Program-made: the position numbers and the translations under genes | The notes under the pieces: model-generated | The model's input: the letters and a program-made list of their open reading frames with translations, nothing else | Told to the model about the DNA's origin: nothing | Databases searched by the model: none | Assembly (NCBI GenBank): GCA_041628815.1 | Contig: JBFKOL010000036.1 | Location: 1-21,556, forward strand | DNA: 21,556 nucleotides | DNA from: JBFKOL01 sp041628815 | GTDB taxonomy: Bacteria; Bacteroidota; Bacteroidia; Chitinophagales; Saprospiraceae | Direction of reading: 5' to 3' | Shown: positions 1 through 7,385 of the stretch, one piece after another | Position numbering within the stretch: the first letter of the stretch is position 1 | How the letters are laid out: every line of letters starts with the position of its first letter

Positions 1-1296
1 AGATGCTATCATGGCGTCAGATCTCGACCACCAGACCACGGCCAGCAACAGCCCTCTAATCCCCAAAAATAGCATTAGGGCATACCACACTGCAAAAGTT
101 GTGAACGGTGCCATGAGCAAAAAAACTGCTATATATATGGCGAGGGCGGCCACCATGGTATTTCTCATCCACCCGGACGCGGTCAGACCTATGAAAACTC
201 CATCCCATATGTAACACCATACTGCTATTAAGGGCAGGACAATTAACCAGCCAAGGGTCTTTCGCGTAAGAGAAAGCACTTCCGGATCGTCGGTATAAAT
301 GCGAAACAGACTTTGTCCTCCTATTCCAAAAAGTATGGCATAGAAGATGGCGACCCCAAGGCCCCAAGTAAAACTCCTGGTGACCACCTTTCTCACCATG
401 GTCGGTTGCCTTGCTCCGGCATATTTGCCCACCAGGCTTTCGGAAGCAAATGCGAATCCGTCAATACCATAGGACATCCAGTTGATGAACTGCATCAGGA
501 TGACATTGGCTGCCAGAACCAACTCTCCTGCGCTGGCTGACTGGCTGTAGAAAAAGGCAAAAGCGATGGTAAGGCACAAGGTCCGGATGAAAAGATCGAT
601 GTTCACTTTAAAGAAATCCGCCAGGCGCCCTGCTGCCCTGGATGACGTGTCCACAACTATTTGGCGGTATCGCCAAATAATGAGTAGGCCTGCAAACAGC
701 AGACCCGCGTATTGGGCTACCAGCGTGGCAATGGCGACTCCACGGATTCCCATATCCAGACCCAGGACCATATAGAAGCTTAGGGCGATGTTGCATACGT
801 TTATCAAAAGTGTTATAAACAGGGGATACAAAGCGTTCTGCATGCCGAACATCCAGCCGATTACAGAAAAAAGTGCCAGGCTGGCTGGCGCTGCCCAGAT
901 TCTCACGCTGAAGTAGGCAGACACAAGTTCCACCTGGTCGGGCGGAACATTCAGGAGGGAAATGGCTGCTTTGAGAATCGGTACCTGCGCAAGGATCAAT
1001 ACAATCGCGATCAGGAGGCTCAGACCCACAGACCGACTGAAAACCCAGGTTATTTCCCCTACTCCTCCTTTGCCATATGCCTGCGCCGTCATGCCCGTGG
1101 TACCCATGCGCAAAAAACCAAAATTCCAATAGATGAAATTGAATATCATGCTACTGAGACCTACCGCACCCAGGTGGACTGGTGAAAGATGTCCCATCAA
1201 AGCAGTATCCACGGTGGACAATAAAGGCACCGAAATATTGCTTATAATATTTGGTGTCGCAAGATTGAGTATTTCCCTGTTCAGCCTGGACATCAT
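1..1296 (-). CDS. MATE family efflux transporter, DinF-like (3' end outside window)
   Basis: Multidrug/toxin extrusion transporter of the inner membrane, expected to export small organic compounds using a cation gradient. The minus-strand frame stays open for 432 codons from the ATG at 1296 to the window edge, so the C-terminus is missing; DinF-type proteins usually run about 440-450 residues, so little is lost. The start reads MMSRLNREILNLATPNIIS, followed by VPLLSTVDTALMGHLSP, the typical MATE helix-1 signature (TPNIISN, DTALMGHL). About eleven hydrophobic segments follow, in two homologous halves; the second half contains NVILMQFINWMSYGIDGFAFASESLVG. An in-frame stop lies two codons before the first ATG, which fixes the start at 1296 or 1293. 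It diverges from the PASTA gene. The substrate cannot be predicted. Confidence 0.92.
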   Translation of the reverse strand, partial: MMSRLNREILNLATPNIISNISVPLLSTVDTALMGHLSPVHLGAVGLSSMIFNFIYWNFGFLRMGTTGMTAQAYGKGGVGEITWVFSRSVGLSLLIAIVLILAQVPILKAAISLLNVPPDQVELVSAYFSVRIWAAPASLALFSVIGWMFGMQNALYPLFITLLINVCNIALSFYMVLGLDMGIRGVAIATLVAQYAGLLFAGLLIIWRYRQIVVDTSSRAAGRLADFFKVNIDLFIRTLCLTIAFAFFYSQSASAGELVLAANVILMQFINWMSYGIDGFAFASESLVGKYAGARQPTMVRKVVTRSFTWGLGVAIFYAILFGIGGQSLFRIYTDDPEVLSLTRKTLGWLIVLPLIAVWCYIWDGVFIGLTASGWMRNTMVAALAIYIAVFLLMAPFTTFAVWYALMLFLGIRGLLLAVVWWSRSDAMIAS

Positions 1297-1400
1297 GCCG
1301 GTTCAGCCGGAGCACAAACATACTATTATCCGTACGCCGGCAGTGCTAAAAGGAGCAGAATGAGATGGTATTATTCAGAAAAATTTAGATTTTGCAAAAA

Positions 1401-2210
1401 ATGAAACAACGGCTGTTTCGCCTGTTAAAAGAATTAATCGCCTTCTTGACCAATAAACGTTTTATATACCACCTTCTCGGCATAGCCGCATTTGTAATCA
1501 TCGTCATATTCGGCGTGCTGCAATGGCTCAAGATCTATACCCACCACGGTCAGCAACTTGAGATGCCGGATTACATAGATGTACCATTTGATGAGGCTCA
1601 GAAAGATGCAAAAAGCAAATCCTTTGAATTGATCGTCAATGATTCAGTTCATATCGTTGGTGTGCCCGGCGGGATCATCAGGTTGCAAAATCCACCGGGA
1701 GGCTCACTGGTCAAGCAAAACAGGAAGGTCTATGTAACAGTTACCAAGTATACCGCTGACAAGATTGACCTTGCCGACCTGTACGAGATCTATGGCGCCA
1801 ATTACGACCTCAAGTCGGCTGAAATGCGCGGCAGGGGGCTCAATACGGTGGTCATGTCAAGGCGTTACGATGCAGCGGAAAACGTCATTTTGGAAGTGTG
1901 GTACCGTGGTGAGCGAATTATCGGACGAGAAGCTCCGCCAGAACAACTACTCGTGGACAAAGGAAGTACCCTGGAATTTGTGGTTAGCAGCACTTCACAA
2001 GGTAATTTTATCATTACGGATGTACGCAACAAGCCGGTAAACACCGCCAGGTTTATGCTAAGAAAATTCAGGATCGGTACCATTACTTCAGTCGATGGTT
2101 CTCCTATAGAAGATGTGGAAAATGCCATTGTCGTAAGCCAGGATCCATCGGCCAATACCATGGGGACTGTGGGCCAGGTTGTTGACCTGGTGGTAAGAAA
2201 ACCGGATTAA
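1401..2210 (+). CDS. Membrane-anchored PASTA domain protein
   Basis: A 269-residue protein with a short basic cytoplasmic N-terminus, one membrane segment (about residues 21-45) and an extracytoplasmic region of three PASTA-like repeats (about 54-117, 118-197, 198-269). The repeats show the PASTA pattern, for example the first begins LEMPDYIDVPFDEAQ and contains an NPPGG turn, and the third contains VVSQDPSAN. PASTA domains elsewhere bind muropeptides or other cell-wall fragments, usually as the outer part of Ser/Thr kinases or PBPs; here there is no kinase or transpeptidase domain. The ATG at 1401 is preferred to an upstream in-frame TTG at 1392. It ends four bases before the convergent dcd gene. 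A cell-wall sensing or scaffolding role is inference. Confidence 0.85.
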   Translation: MKQRLFRLLKELIAFLTNKRFIYHLLGIAAFVIIVIFGVLQWLKIYTHHGQQLEMPDYIDVPFDEAQKDAKSKSFELIVNDSVHIVGVPGGIIRLQNPPGGSLVKQNRKVYVTVTKYTADKIDLADLYEIYGANYDLKSAEMRGRGLNTVVMSRRYDAAENVILEVWYRGERIIGREAPPEQLLVDKGSTLEFVVSSTSQGNFIITDVRNKPVNTARFMLRKFRIGTITSVDGSPIEDVENAIVVSQDPSANTMGTVGQVVDLVVRKPD

Positions 2211-2214
2211 TAAA

Positions 2215-2751
2215 TTAGAATTTATTCTTCCACATCATCGACTCGACAGGTTTCATGGTACGCCGCACATATTTGGCATTTTCCTTTTTGTTGTAGTAGT
2301 TGGTTATGGAGCCATCGACGGTGAAATAAATGAGCTGTCCTATCGGCATACCCGCATAGATACGGACGGGTTGTACACACGAAATTTCGAGGGTCCAGGT
2401 GTTACAGAAACCGACATCTCCCTTGCCGGCTGTGGCGTGAATATCGATGCCCAGCCTGCCTATGCTGGATTTTCCTTCAAGAAATGGCACAGCATTGTGT
2501 GTCTCCGTATATTCTTCGGTCACCCCGAGGTATAGTGTGCCCGGGATGAGCACGATTCCTTCTTCGGGGATTTCGATATAACGCACTTTGTTGTGTTTTT
2601 TGGCATCGAGCTGATGCTCAAGGTAAGTGGCCAAAGTTTTTCCAAGGTGTACATCGTACGAATTGGTGCCGAGGCATTCTCGCCTAAAAGGATCTATGAC
2701 GATCTCTCCGTTATTGATGCCTTCGAGAATCCTGTTATCGGTCAATATCAT
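2215..2751 (-). CDS. dcd: dCTP deaminase
   Basis: Converts dCTP to dUTP plus ammonia in the cytoplasm, feeding dTMP synthesis; some family members also hydrolyse dUTP to dUMP, which cannot be decided here. The 178-residue length fits the family. The diagnostic segment LEGKSSIGRLGIDIHATA (91-108) is present, with Ser95 and Arg99 matching the catalytic Ser and Arg, and Glu122 in TLEIS at the same 27-residue distance from the Ser as the catalytic Glu of E. coli Dcd (Ser111/Glu138). PVRIYAGMPIGQLIYF (128-143) is the conserved trimer-core strand. The gene converges on the PASTA gene and diverges from the transferase. A leader hairpin lies just upstream (2770-2791). Confidence 0.95.
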   Translation of the reverse strand: MILTDNRILEGINNGEIVIDPFRRECLGTNSYDVHLGKTLATYLEHQLDAKKHNKVRYIEIPEEGIVLIPGTLYLGVTEEYTETHNAVPFLEGKSSIGRLGIDIHATAGKGDVGFCNTWTLEISCVQPVRIYAGMPIGQLIYFTVDGSITNYYNKKENAKYVRRTMKPVESMMWKNKF

Positions 2752-2769
2752 TCTCTTTCAATTTATCCG

Positions 2770-2808
2770 CTGCCTTTTAATGGAAAGGCAGATCAAATAA
2801 CAAAGTTA
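2770..2808 (-). promoter_or_regulatory. Possible dcd promoter and leader stem-loop
   Basis: On the minus strand, TAACTTTG (2808-2801) matches the Bacteroidota -7 element TAnnTTTG exactly, placing a start near 2794. Immediately inside the transcript, CTGCCTTT (2770-2777) and AAAGGCAG (2784-2791) form a perfect 8-bp stem with a 6-nt loop, ending 18 nt before the dcd ATG. No convincing -33 element is visible. The stem could stabilise the 5' end or affect initiation; no function is shown. Confidence 0.35.
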
Positions 2809-2820
2809 TACAATATGAGG

Positions 2821-2853
2821 ATTGCAGTTACACCGAGGCTGAGCCTATCTTTA
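2821..2853 (+). promoter_or_regulatory. Weak candidate promoter for the phosphopantetheinyl transferase gene
   Basis: TATCTTTA at 2846-2853 differs by one base from the Bacteroidota -7 consensus TAnnTTTG and sits 15 nt before the ATG at 2869. ATTG at 2821-2824 could be the -33 element, although the 21-nt spacer is slightly long. The match is weak and rests on motif likeness alone. Confidence 0.3.
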
Positions 2854-2868
2854 CAATTTTAACCACTC

Positions 2869-3516
2869 ATGGCACTTATAGGACAATTCTCAGAACGCGG
2901 TTGGGGCAACTGCCTACTGTGGCAAATTGATGAGCCGGAAAAATATTTTCTCCACTACCTGGACCAGTTTGCCCCCCATTTTCCCTCCGGCTTCGAAGCA
3001 TGGCAGCCTCGAAGAAGAAAAGAATGGCTTGCAGGAAGGTACCTTCTGACCCATACTTTGAATTGCACCCTGGCCGATGTGGTTACGGATGATTATGGAA
3101 AACCGCACCTTGCTCAGAGGGGCATTGAGATTTCACTTTCTCATACAGCCAAATGGGTGGCCTTGCTGTATCACGAGGCACCTGTAGGGTTGGATATCCA
3201 GAAGTTCAGGGGTGATATTACACACTTGCAGGACAAATTCAGTGTGCCGCATGACCTGGAACTGGTGAAAAAATCTTTCTCCGAAGCATGGAGAGCCTAT
3301 GTCATTTGGTCAGCCAAGGAAGCCATGTACAAAGCATTTGGTCGACGACGCCTTGACTTTAGGCGCCACATCTTGCTGCAAGAACTCGATGAGCATGATG
3401 GGGCGGTCACCTTCCAAGGTGTTATTTCACGAGAAAGATATACCGTATTGTACGATGTGCACGTAATGCTTTTTCAGGACCTGGTAATTGCACGGGCTAT
3501 CACTCGCCAGGGATAA
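2869..3516 (+). CDS. 4'-phosphopantetheinyl transferase, Sfp type
   Basis: Transfers the phosphopantetheine arm of CoA to a serine of acyl or peptidyl carrier proteins. The 215 residues carry all family motifs: GKPHL (77-81), SLSHT (89-93), GLDIQ (107-111, metal-ligand Asp109) and WSAKEAMYK (147-155, with Lys150, Glu151 and Lys155). The second acidic position of the usual G-V/I-D-x-E motif is Gln111 here, a known variation in Sfp-type enzymes. Cytoplasmic, with no signal peptide. No carrier protein or polyketide/NRPS gene lies nearby, so it may serve fatty-acid ACP or distant secondary-metabolism clusters. It diverges from dcd and converges on the acylase gene, 23 bp away. Confidence 0.9.
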   Translation: MALIGQFSERGWGNCLLWQIDEPEKYFLHYLDQFAPHFPSGFEAWQPRRRKEWLAGRYLLTHTLNCTLADVVTDDYGKPHLAQRGIEISLSHTAKWVALLYHEAPVGLDIQKFRGDITHLQDKFSVPHDLELVKKSFSEAWRAYVIWSAKEAMYKAFGRRRLDFRRHILLQELDEHDGAVTFQGVISRERYTVLYDVHVMLFQDLVIARAITRQG

Positions 3517-3539
3517 TGCTTCCCCAGGAAGTCCCAATC

Positions 3540-5972
3540 CTAGTCACGCCCGGGAGTCGTCACCGGAGCGAGAATAAGCCTTTCGTATTGCACTGCTTCT
3601 ATTTTGTCTCTGGAATACAACAGTGGAAAAAACTGATCACTGGCCCATATTTCGAATAAATTGTCGTAATGAGGATGATCGGGGTTCCCGTGTTGTCCTG
3701 GAGCATTGGTGGCGAGACATTGATCCCATTCCACGAGATCCACGATCATCCTGAAGGACCCACCGGATACCTGGTTGTCGGCACTGCTCGTATTGTTGAC
3801 AGTATAGCTATTGCCTCCCCTCGGATACGGGCCAACATTAAGTTTGGAAGCCATAGTTTCATTGACGGCGTACCCCAGAGGATGACGTATCCAGACGTGT
3901 TTATAATCTTCCTGTCCATAGACCCAGTCTTCGATTTGGGGTCCCAGGCGTTCGGCAAGATCCTGTACGGCCAATTCAAATGTCTTTTTTAAAAATTGGT
4001 TGCGGCCCTGGACAGGATCCGTGCCAAACTTACCATCGGGCAACACCAACCACTGAACGATTTTCTTCATCTGGATATCAATGAATGGGTGCGCTTTTTC
4101 GGGTACCATGAAGTCCTTCATTTCACTTCTTATACGCCGCTCAAAAGCATTGTAAATACCTGCCTCGACCGATGAAGCCTTCATGTCGTAATCCCATCCG
4201 GCTAATTTGCCTGCAGCCTCTTGAGTCGTTGAATCCCTGAAAGACGAATGAAGCAGCAGGGGAACCAATTGCCTTGCAGGTATCGAAATATGGTCAGTCT
4301 GCAAATGGGTCATATCCGCAATGCTGTGCCTGGTGCCGCTGCTGAGAACCTCCATGACCCTGTCACCCCGGTACGGATCCGACCAGTTGAAGCCAATGGC
4401 GTCCCACAGTTCATAATCCAGCGGTGTGACGTGCTCGTTCGAGGTATTGATGATTGCGGACTGGGGGTTGTACAAGGAGGGTTTAGCGATGATAGGGAGG
4501 TAACCATCCCATTCATGCGATCCGTCACCCGGGACAGGAACAAGACCACTCCAGTGGCGCCGTACAGGCGCAATCCCTACCGCTTGCCATCCAATGTTTC
4601 CATTTCTGTCTGCCCAGACCATGTTCTCGCCAGGAATATGGCTGTAGTTACAGGCTGCCCTGAACGATTCGAAGTCATGGGCCTGGTCCATCCTAAGGCT
4701 GGCGAGGTAGGGTGATCCTCCGATTTCAAGCCAGCCACAACGGATGGCATAGGCGACGTTCAAGTCAGCGTCGTGGAAAACCACCGGTCCGTGCCGAGTG
4801 TAGCGCAATGCTACGATGTGTGGTTCCTCTCCTTTGACAGAAATAGTGTCCGTAATGATGCGCATATCTTCCCAGTTGTTTTTATAGGCATATTGGTCGG
4901 GATCCTCCGGGTTCAATCGGTATACATACAAATCTTCCGCATCTGTATTAAAGACGGTCAGACCCCAGGCTCCGAATTCGTTGTGACCAATGGAAATTCC
5001 CGGAATGACAGGCTCACCACCTCCGATGACATTCCATCCAGGACCGACGAGATGCGCCATATAACGAAGAGATGGGGCGGAATGCCGGCGGTGAGGATCA
5101 TTGGCCATGATGGGATATCCACTTTCTGTCAAAGACCCGGATATCACCCAGTTGTTGCTGCCCATATCCGCAAGTGCATCCGCCGAAATCAGATCGTCCT
5201 CCGATCTAAGCTCATCAAGCCGCAGTCCATAGTTTTCTTCGCTATTCCTGTGTTGAGGAACAATATCACCGGGCAGAAACCTTACCGGCCGACGAAAAGC
5301 ATTGTAAAGCCCCAGAATATCTTCAAACAGGTGATCCTGGTTTATCTGTTCATCAAGGACCAGATCGGGATCTTTGGGATGAAACCACACCAGCTCTTTA
5401 ACCTTTTCCTGGCCGAGCAGGCTCACCGCTCTGGCCATATCCAGTTCAGTACCAATATTACCAAGCAATCCCTGGTGTCGCGATATGACTATTTCAGGTG
5501 TCCACTTCTCCGGAAGGATACCCAATAGGTTAAACTCAACGGGTAGATTTTCAGGATCCCGCCGTGCGAGATCAATGTAAGCATTCACCCCATCGACATA
5601 GGCACTGATGATCAGCTTTCCGCGGTCGTGGTAATAATTCATCTCGCGGTCCATATCGCCCCTGAACTTAAACAAGCGGGTGCCAATATCTCTTTCCAAC
5701 TCCCGTCTTCCCAGGATTTCTGCTACTGTCCCGGTGGCCTGCCTCCTCCATAATTCAAACTGGAACAAGCGGTCCCTGGCGGCATAGAAGCCCTGTGCAA
5801 AAAACAAGTCGTACTCATTATCAGCATAGATATGGGGTATTCCCCAGACATCTGTTATGATTTCAACCGTATCGATCAAATTTACAATCGGTACCACCGG
5901 TTGCTGGGCCTTTGCATGAAATGCTAAAAACCACAGTAAGGTTAATTTGAAATAGTTGTACTGACTCATCAT
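3540..5972 (-). CDS. Penicillin acylase family N-terminal-nucleophile hydrolase, secreted
   Basis: Predicted amidohydrolase cleaving N-acyl groups from beta-lactams, acyl-homoserine lactones or related amides after export. From the ATG at 5972 the protein is 810 residues and begins with a signal peptide (hydrophobic KLTLLWFLAF, cleavage site AKA-QQ at about residue 22). The A-chain contains DVWGIPHIYA and DLFFAQGFYAARDRLFQFEL, hallmarks of the family. The autoproteolytic junction is MGSNNWVISG, making Ser272 the expected new N-terminal nucleophile; HRRHSAPSLRY and RHGPVV follow in the B-chain. The frame is open up to an ATG at 6047, but that start would bury the signal peptide and run through the operator pair at 6010-6043, so 5972 is preferred. 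The true substrate (penicillin, AHL or other) cannot be read from sequence. Confidence 0.9.
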   Translation of the reverse strand: MMSQYNYFKLTLLWFLAFHAKAQQPVVPIVNLIDTVEIITDVWGIPHIYADNEYDLFFAQGFYAARDRLFQFELWRRQATGTVAEILGRRELERDIGTRLFKFRGDMDREMNYYHDRGKLIISAYVDGVNAYIDLARRDPENLPVEFNLLGILPEKWTPEIVISRHQGLLGNIGTELDMARAVSLLGQEKVKELVWFHPKDPDLVLDEQINQDHLFEDILGLYNAFRRPVRFLPGDIVPQHRNSEENYGLRLDELRSEDDLISADALADMGSNNWVISGSLTESGYPIMANDPHRRHSAPSLRYMAHLVGPGWNVIGGGEPVIPGISIGHNEFGAWGLTVFNTDAEDLYVYRLNPEDPDQYAYKNNWEDMRIITDTISVKGEEPHIVALRYTRHGPVVFHDADLNVAYAIRCGWLEIGGSPYLASLRMDQAHDFESFRAACNYSHIPGENMVWADRNGNIGWQAVGIAPVRRHWSGLVPVPGDGSHEWDGYLPIIAKPSLYNPQSAIINTSNEHVTPLDYELWDAIGFNWSDPYRGDRVMEVLSSGTRHSIADMTHLQTDHISIPARQLVPLLLHSSFRDSTTQEAAGKLAGWDYDMKASSVEAGIYNAFERRIRSEMKDFMVPEKAHPFIDIQMKKIVQWLVLPDGKFGTDPVQGRNQFLKKTFELAVQDLAERLGPQIEDWVYGQEDYKHVWIRHPLGYAVNETMASKLNVGPYPRGGNSYTVNNTSSADNQVSGGSFRMIVDLVEWDQCLATNAPGQHGNPDHPHYDNLFEIWASDQFFPLLYSRDKIEAVQYERLILAPVTTPGRD

Positions 5973-6009
5973 TTTCTGTTTTGGTGATCTGATCATGAAG
6001 CATCGAAAG

Positions 6010-6043
6010 TGACCTATGTCAATATGAACACTGAAGACTGTCA
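6010..6043. promoter_or_regulatory. Paired TGA-N6-TCA operators between acylase and small membrane protein genes
   Basis: Two CRP/FNR-like inverted repeats lie in the divergent region: TGACCTATGTCA (6010-6021) and TGAAGACTGTCA (6032-6043), with 10 nt between them and 22 bp from centre to centre. The second centre lies 54 bp before the ATG at 6092 and 29.5 bp before TAGCTTTA (6067-6074), which is one base off the -7 consensus. The first centre is only about 43 bp before the acylase ATG at 5972. The geometry therefore suits activation of the 6092 gene better than of the acylase gene. Confidence 0.72.
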
Positions 6044-6066
6044 TCATTGATCGGAAGGTGTGATGA

Positions 6067-6074
6067 TAGCTTTA
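6067..6074 (+). promoter_or_regulatory. Candidate -7 promoter element for the small membrane protein gene
   Basis: TAGCTTTA differs from the Bacteroidota -7 element TAnnTTTG only at the last base. With a start near 6079, the adjacent operator centre would be at about -41.5, the classical class II activator position. Confidence 0.4.
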
Positions 6075-6091
6075 ATGTTAAAATTAGTAAA

Positions 6092-6322
6092 ATGAAACTT
6101 TTCGACACTTCCTTCCACATCGTCCTTTACCGCTACTATTTACAGATGGTTGTAGTCGTGGTTTCTTTTTTGATTGGTCTTCCGTGGCTGGCATTCCTGG
6201 CACTTCCTATCTTTCTGAGTGCCTTTATGGACATCAACTTTACTTCACCTTATAAAAACCTTGCCCGGAAAGGACCAGTAGTTCGAATTCAAGGAATGAA
6301 AGAATGCCAGAAGGCGGCCTGA
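6092..6322 (+). CDS. Small predicted membrane protein, function unknown
   Basis: A 76-residue protein not matched to any named family. A strongly hydrophobic stretch (about 19-46, including QMVVVVVSFLIGLPWLAFLA) could form one long membrane helix or a tight hairpin around Pro31; the C-terminal tail is basic (residues 55-75: Lys and Arg rich). An in-frame ATG at 6047 exists, but it falls upstream of the predicted promoter, so 6092 is preferred. The operator pair at 6010-6043 lies correctly placed upstream, which argues that this is a real, regulated gene and a member of the same regulon as the oxidase. It ends one base short of the convergent regulator gene. Confidence 0.6.
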   Translation: MKLFDTSFHIVLYRYYLQMVVVVVSFLIGLPWLAFLALPIFLSAFMDINFTSPYKNLARKGPVVRIQGMKECQKAA

Positions 6323-6323
6323 A

Positions 6324-7385
6324 TTATTGAGGCATTCCTTCCAGGCCGTCTTCATCAAGAATTCGAATAAGGCTACCGTTCACCTCGATCATTCCTTCGG
6401 CCTTGAAGTCGGAAAGGGTCCTTATGAGTGTTTCCTTGGCTGTTCCAGCCATTGCTGCCAGGTCGTCGCGGCTCACTTCAAACTCGAGGCGGGCATTCTT
6501 ATCCTTGACCCCGGCTCGTTCGGCAAAGTTAAGGATAGCATTGGCGACCTTCTTTCTTACTGAACTGTATGCGAGATCGATGAGTTGTTGCTGTGTATGA
6601 GACTCATCCTTGGCAATCATTTTGATGAACTGGGCAGAAAAATCCCTATTGTTGAAGAGCAGCAATGAAAAGTCTTCTTTCGGAATAAGCCTTATTTCAC
6701 TGTTATCCAATGCGACTGCATTGTCCTGGTAGCGACCGTCACGGATCAATGTGAAATGTCCAAAAAATTCTCCGGGCTTGTGGATGCTCGTAATGAGTTC
6801 TTTACCAAAGTCGTTGGATTTGTATCTCTTCACTTTTCCGGAGACGATGAAAAACAGCCACCGTGCCAGCTGTCCTTCTTGGTAGATGTACTCCTTTTGG
6901 CCGTACATCCGCACTTCACGGTCCGAGGACAATTTATCAAATTCTTCGTGCGCCCTGGCTTCCGAAAAGAAACGCTGGAGTCCCTCTTCGGAACGGTCAA
7001 AAGCCGTTCGGACTTTCTCGCTTTTATGCAATCTCATCTCGACAGCTTCCAGTAACTCCGTATCGTCAAAAGGCTTGGTTATATAGTCGTCTGCACCAAG
7101 TCCCATGCCTTTCCTGAAATCCGACTTCTCTGCTTTCGCCGTAAGGAAGATAAAGGGAATGCCGTGCGTATTGGCGTTGTTTCCCAGTATTTTCAAGACA
7201 CCGAAACCATCAAGTTCGGGCATCATGACGTCGCATAGAATGAGATCCGGAGAATCCGAAATTGCACGCTGGACTCCTTCCTTGCCATTGGCGGCGGGTA
7301 CTGCATCATATCCCGACAGCTCTAGTATTTCGCACAAATTCTCGCGAACCTCAGCATTGTCCTCGATAACAAGTATTTTACTCAT
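6324..7385 (-). CDS. Response regulator with CRP/FNR-type output (REC - cNMP-binding fold - winged HTH)
   Basis: DNA-binding response regulator of 353 residues. The receiver domain (1-120) has the acidic pair Glu8/Asp9, phospho-acceptor Asp52 in LILCDVMMPELDG, Thr82 and Lys104 in ITKPF. A cNMP-binding-type beta roll (about 150-265) and a Crp-type winged helix (about 270-353) follow. The recognition helix contains GTAKETLIR with Glu318 and Arg322, the positions that in CRP/FNR proteins contact the G and A of TGA half-sites. The cAMP phosphate pocket is altered: the GEL and RS residues of CRP appear as GHF and DN. The only cysteines are 18 and 51, so it is not an iron-sulphur FNR. Its ATG overlaps the kinase stop by 8 bp (ATGAGTAA), with AGGAAA just upstream, so the two are translationally coupled. 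Probable binder of the paired TGA-N6-TCA sites (inference). Confidence 0.92.
   Translation of the reverse strand: MSKILVIEDNAEVRENLCEILELSGYDAVPAANGKEGVQRAISDSPDLILCDVMMPELDGFGVLKILGNNANTHGIPFIFLTAKAEKSDFRKGMGLGADDYITKPFDDTELLEAVEMRLHKSEKVRTAFDRSEEGLQRFFSEARAHEEFDKLSSDREVRMYGQKEYIYQEGQLARWLFFIVSGKVKRYKSNDFGKELITSIHKPGEFFGHFTLIRDGRYQDNAVALDNSEIRLIPKEDFSLLLFNNRDFSAQFIKMIAKDESHTQQQLIDLAYSSVRKKVANAILNFAERAGVKDKNARLEFEVSRDDLAAMAGTAKETLIRTLSDFKAEGMIEVNGSLIRILDEDGLEGMPQ

Noticed and set aside
608..1129. Minus-strand open frame of 173 codons
   Set aside because: Lies in another frame inside the MATE gene; its product is rich in Cys, His, Arg and Pro and resembles no protein, whereas the overlapping frame gives a clear MATE sequence.
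4773..5528. Long open frame on the plus strand (251 codons) opposite the acylase gene
   Set aside because: Antisense shadow of a strongly supported penicillin-acylase gene; composition shows no family motif.
5973..6047. Upstream ATG at 6047 as acylase start
   Set aside because: It would add 25 residues before a good signal peptide and run through the operator doublet.
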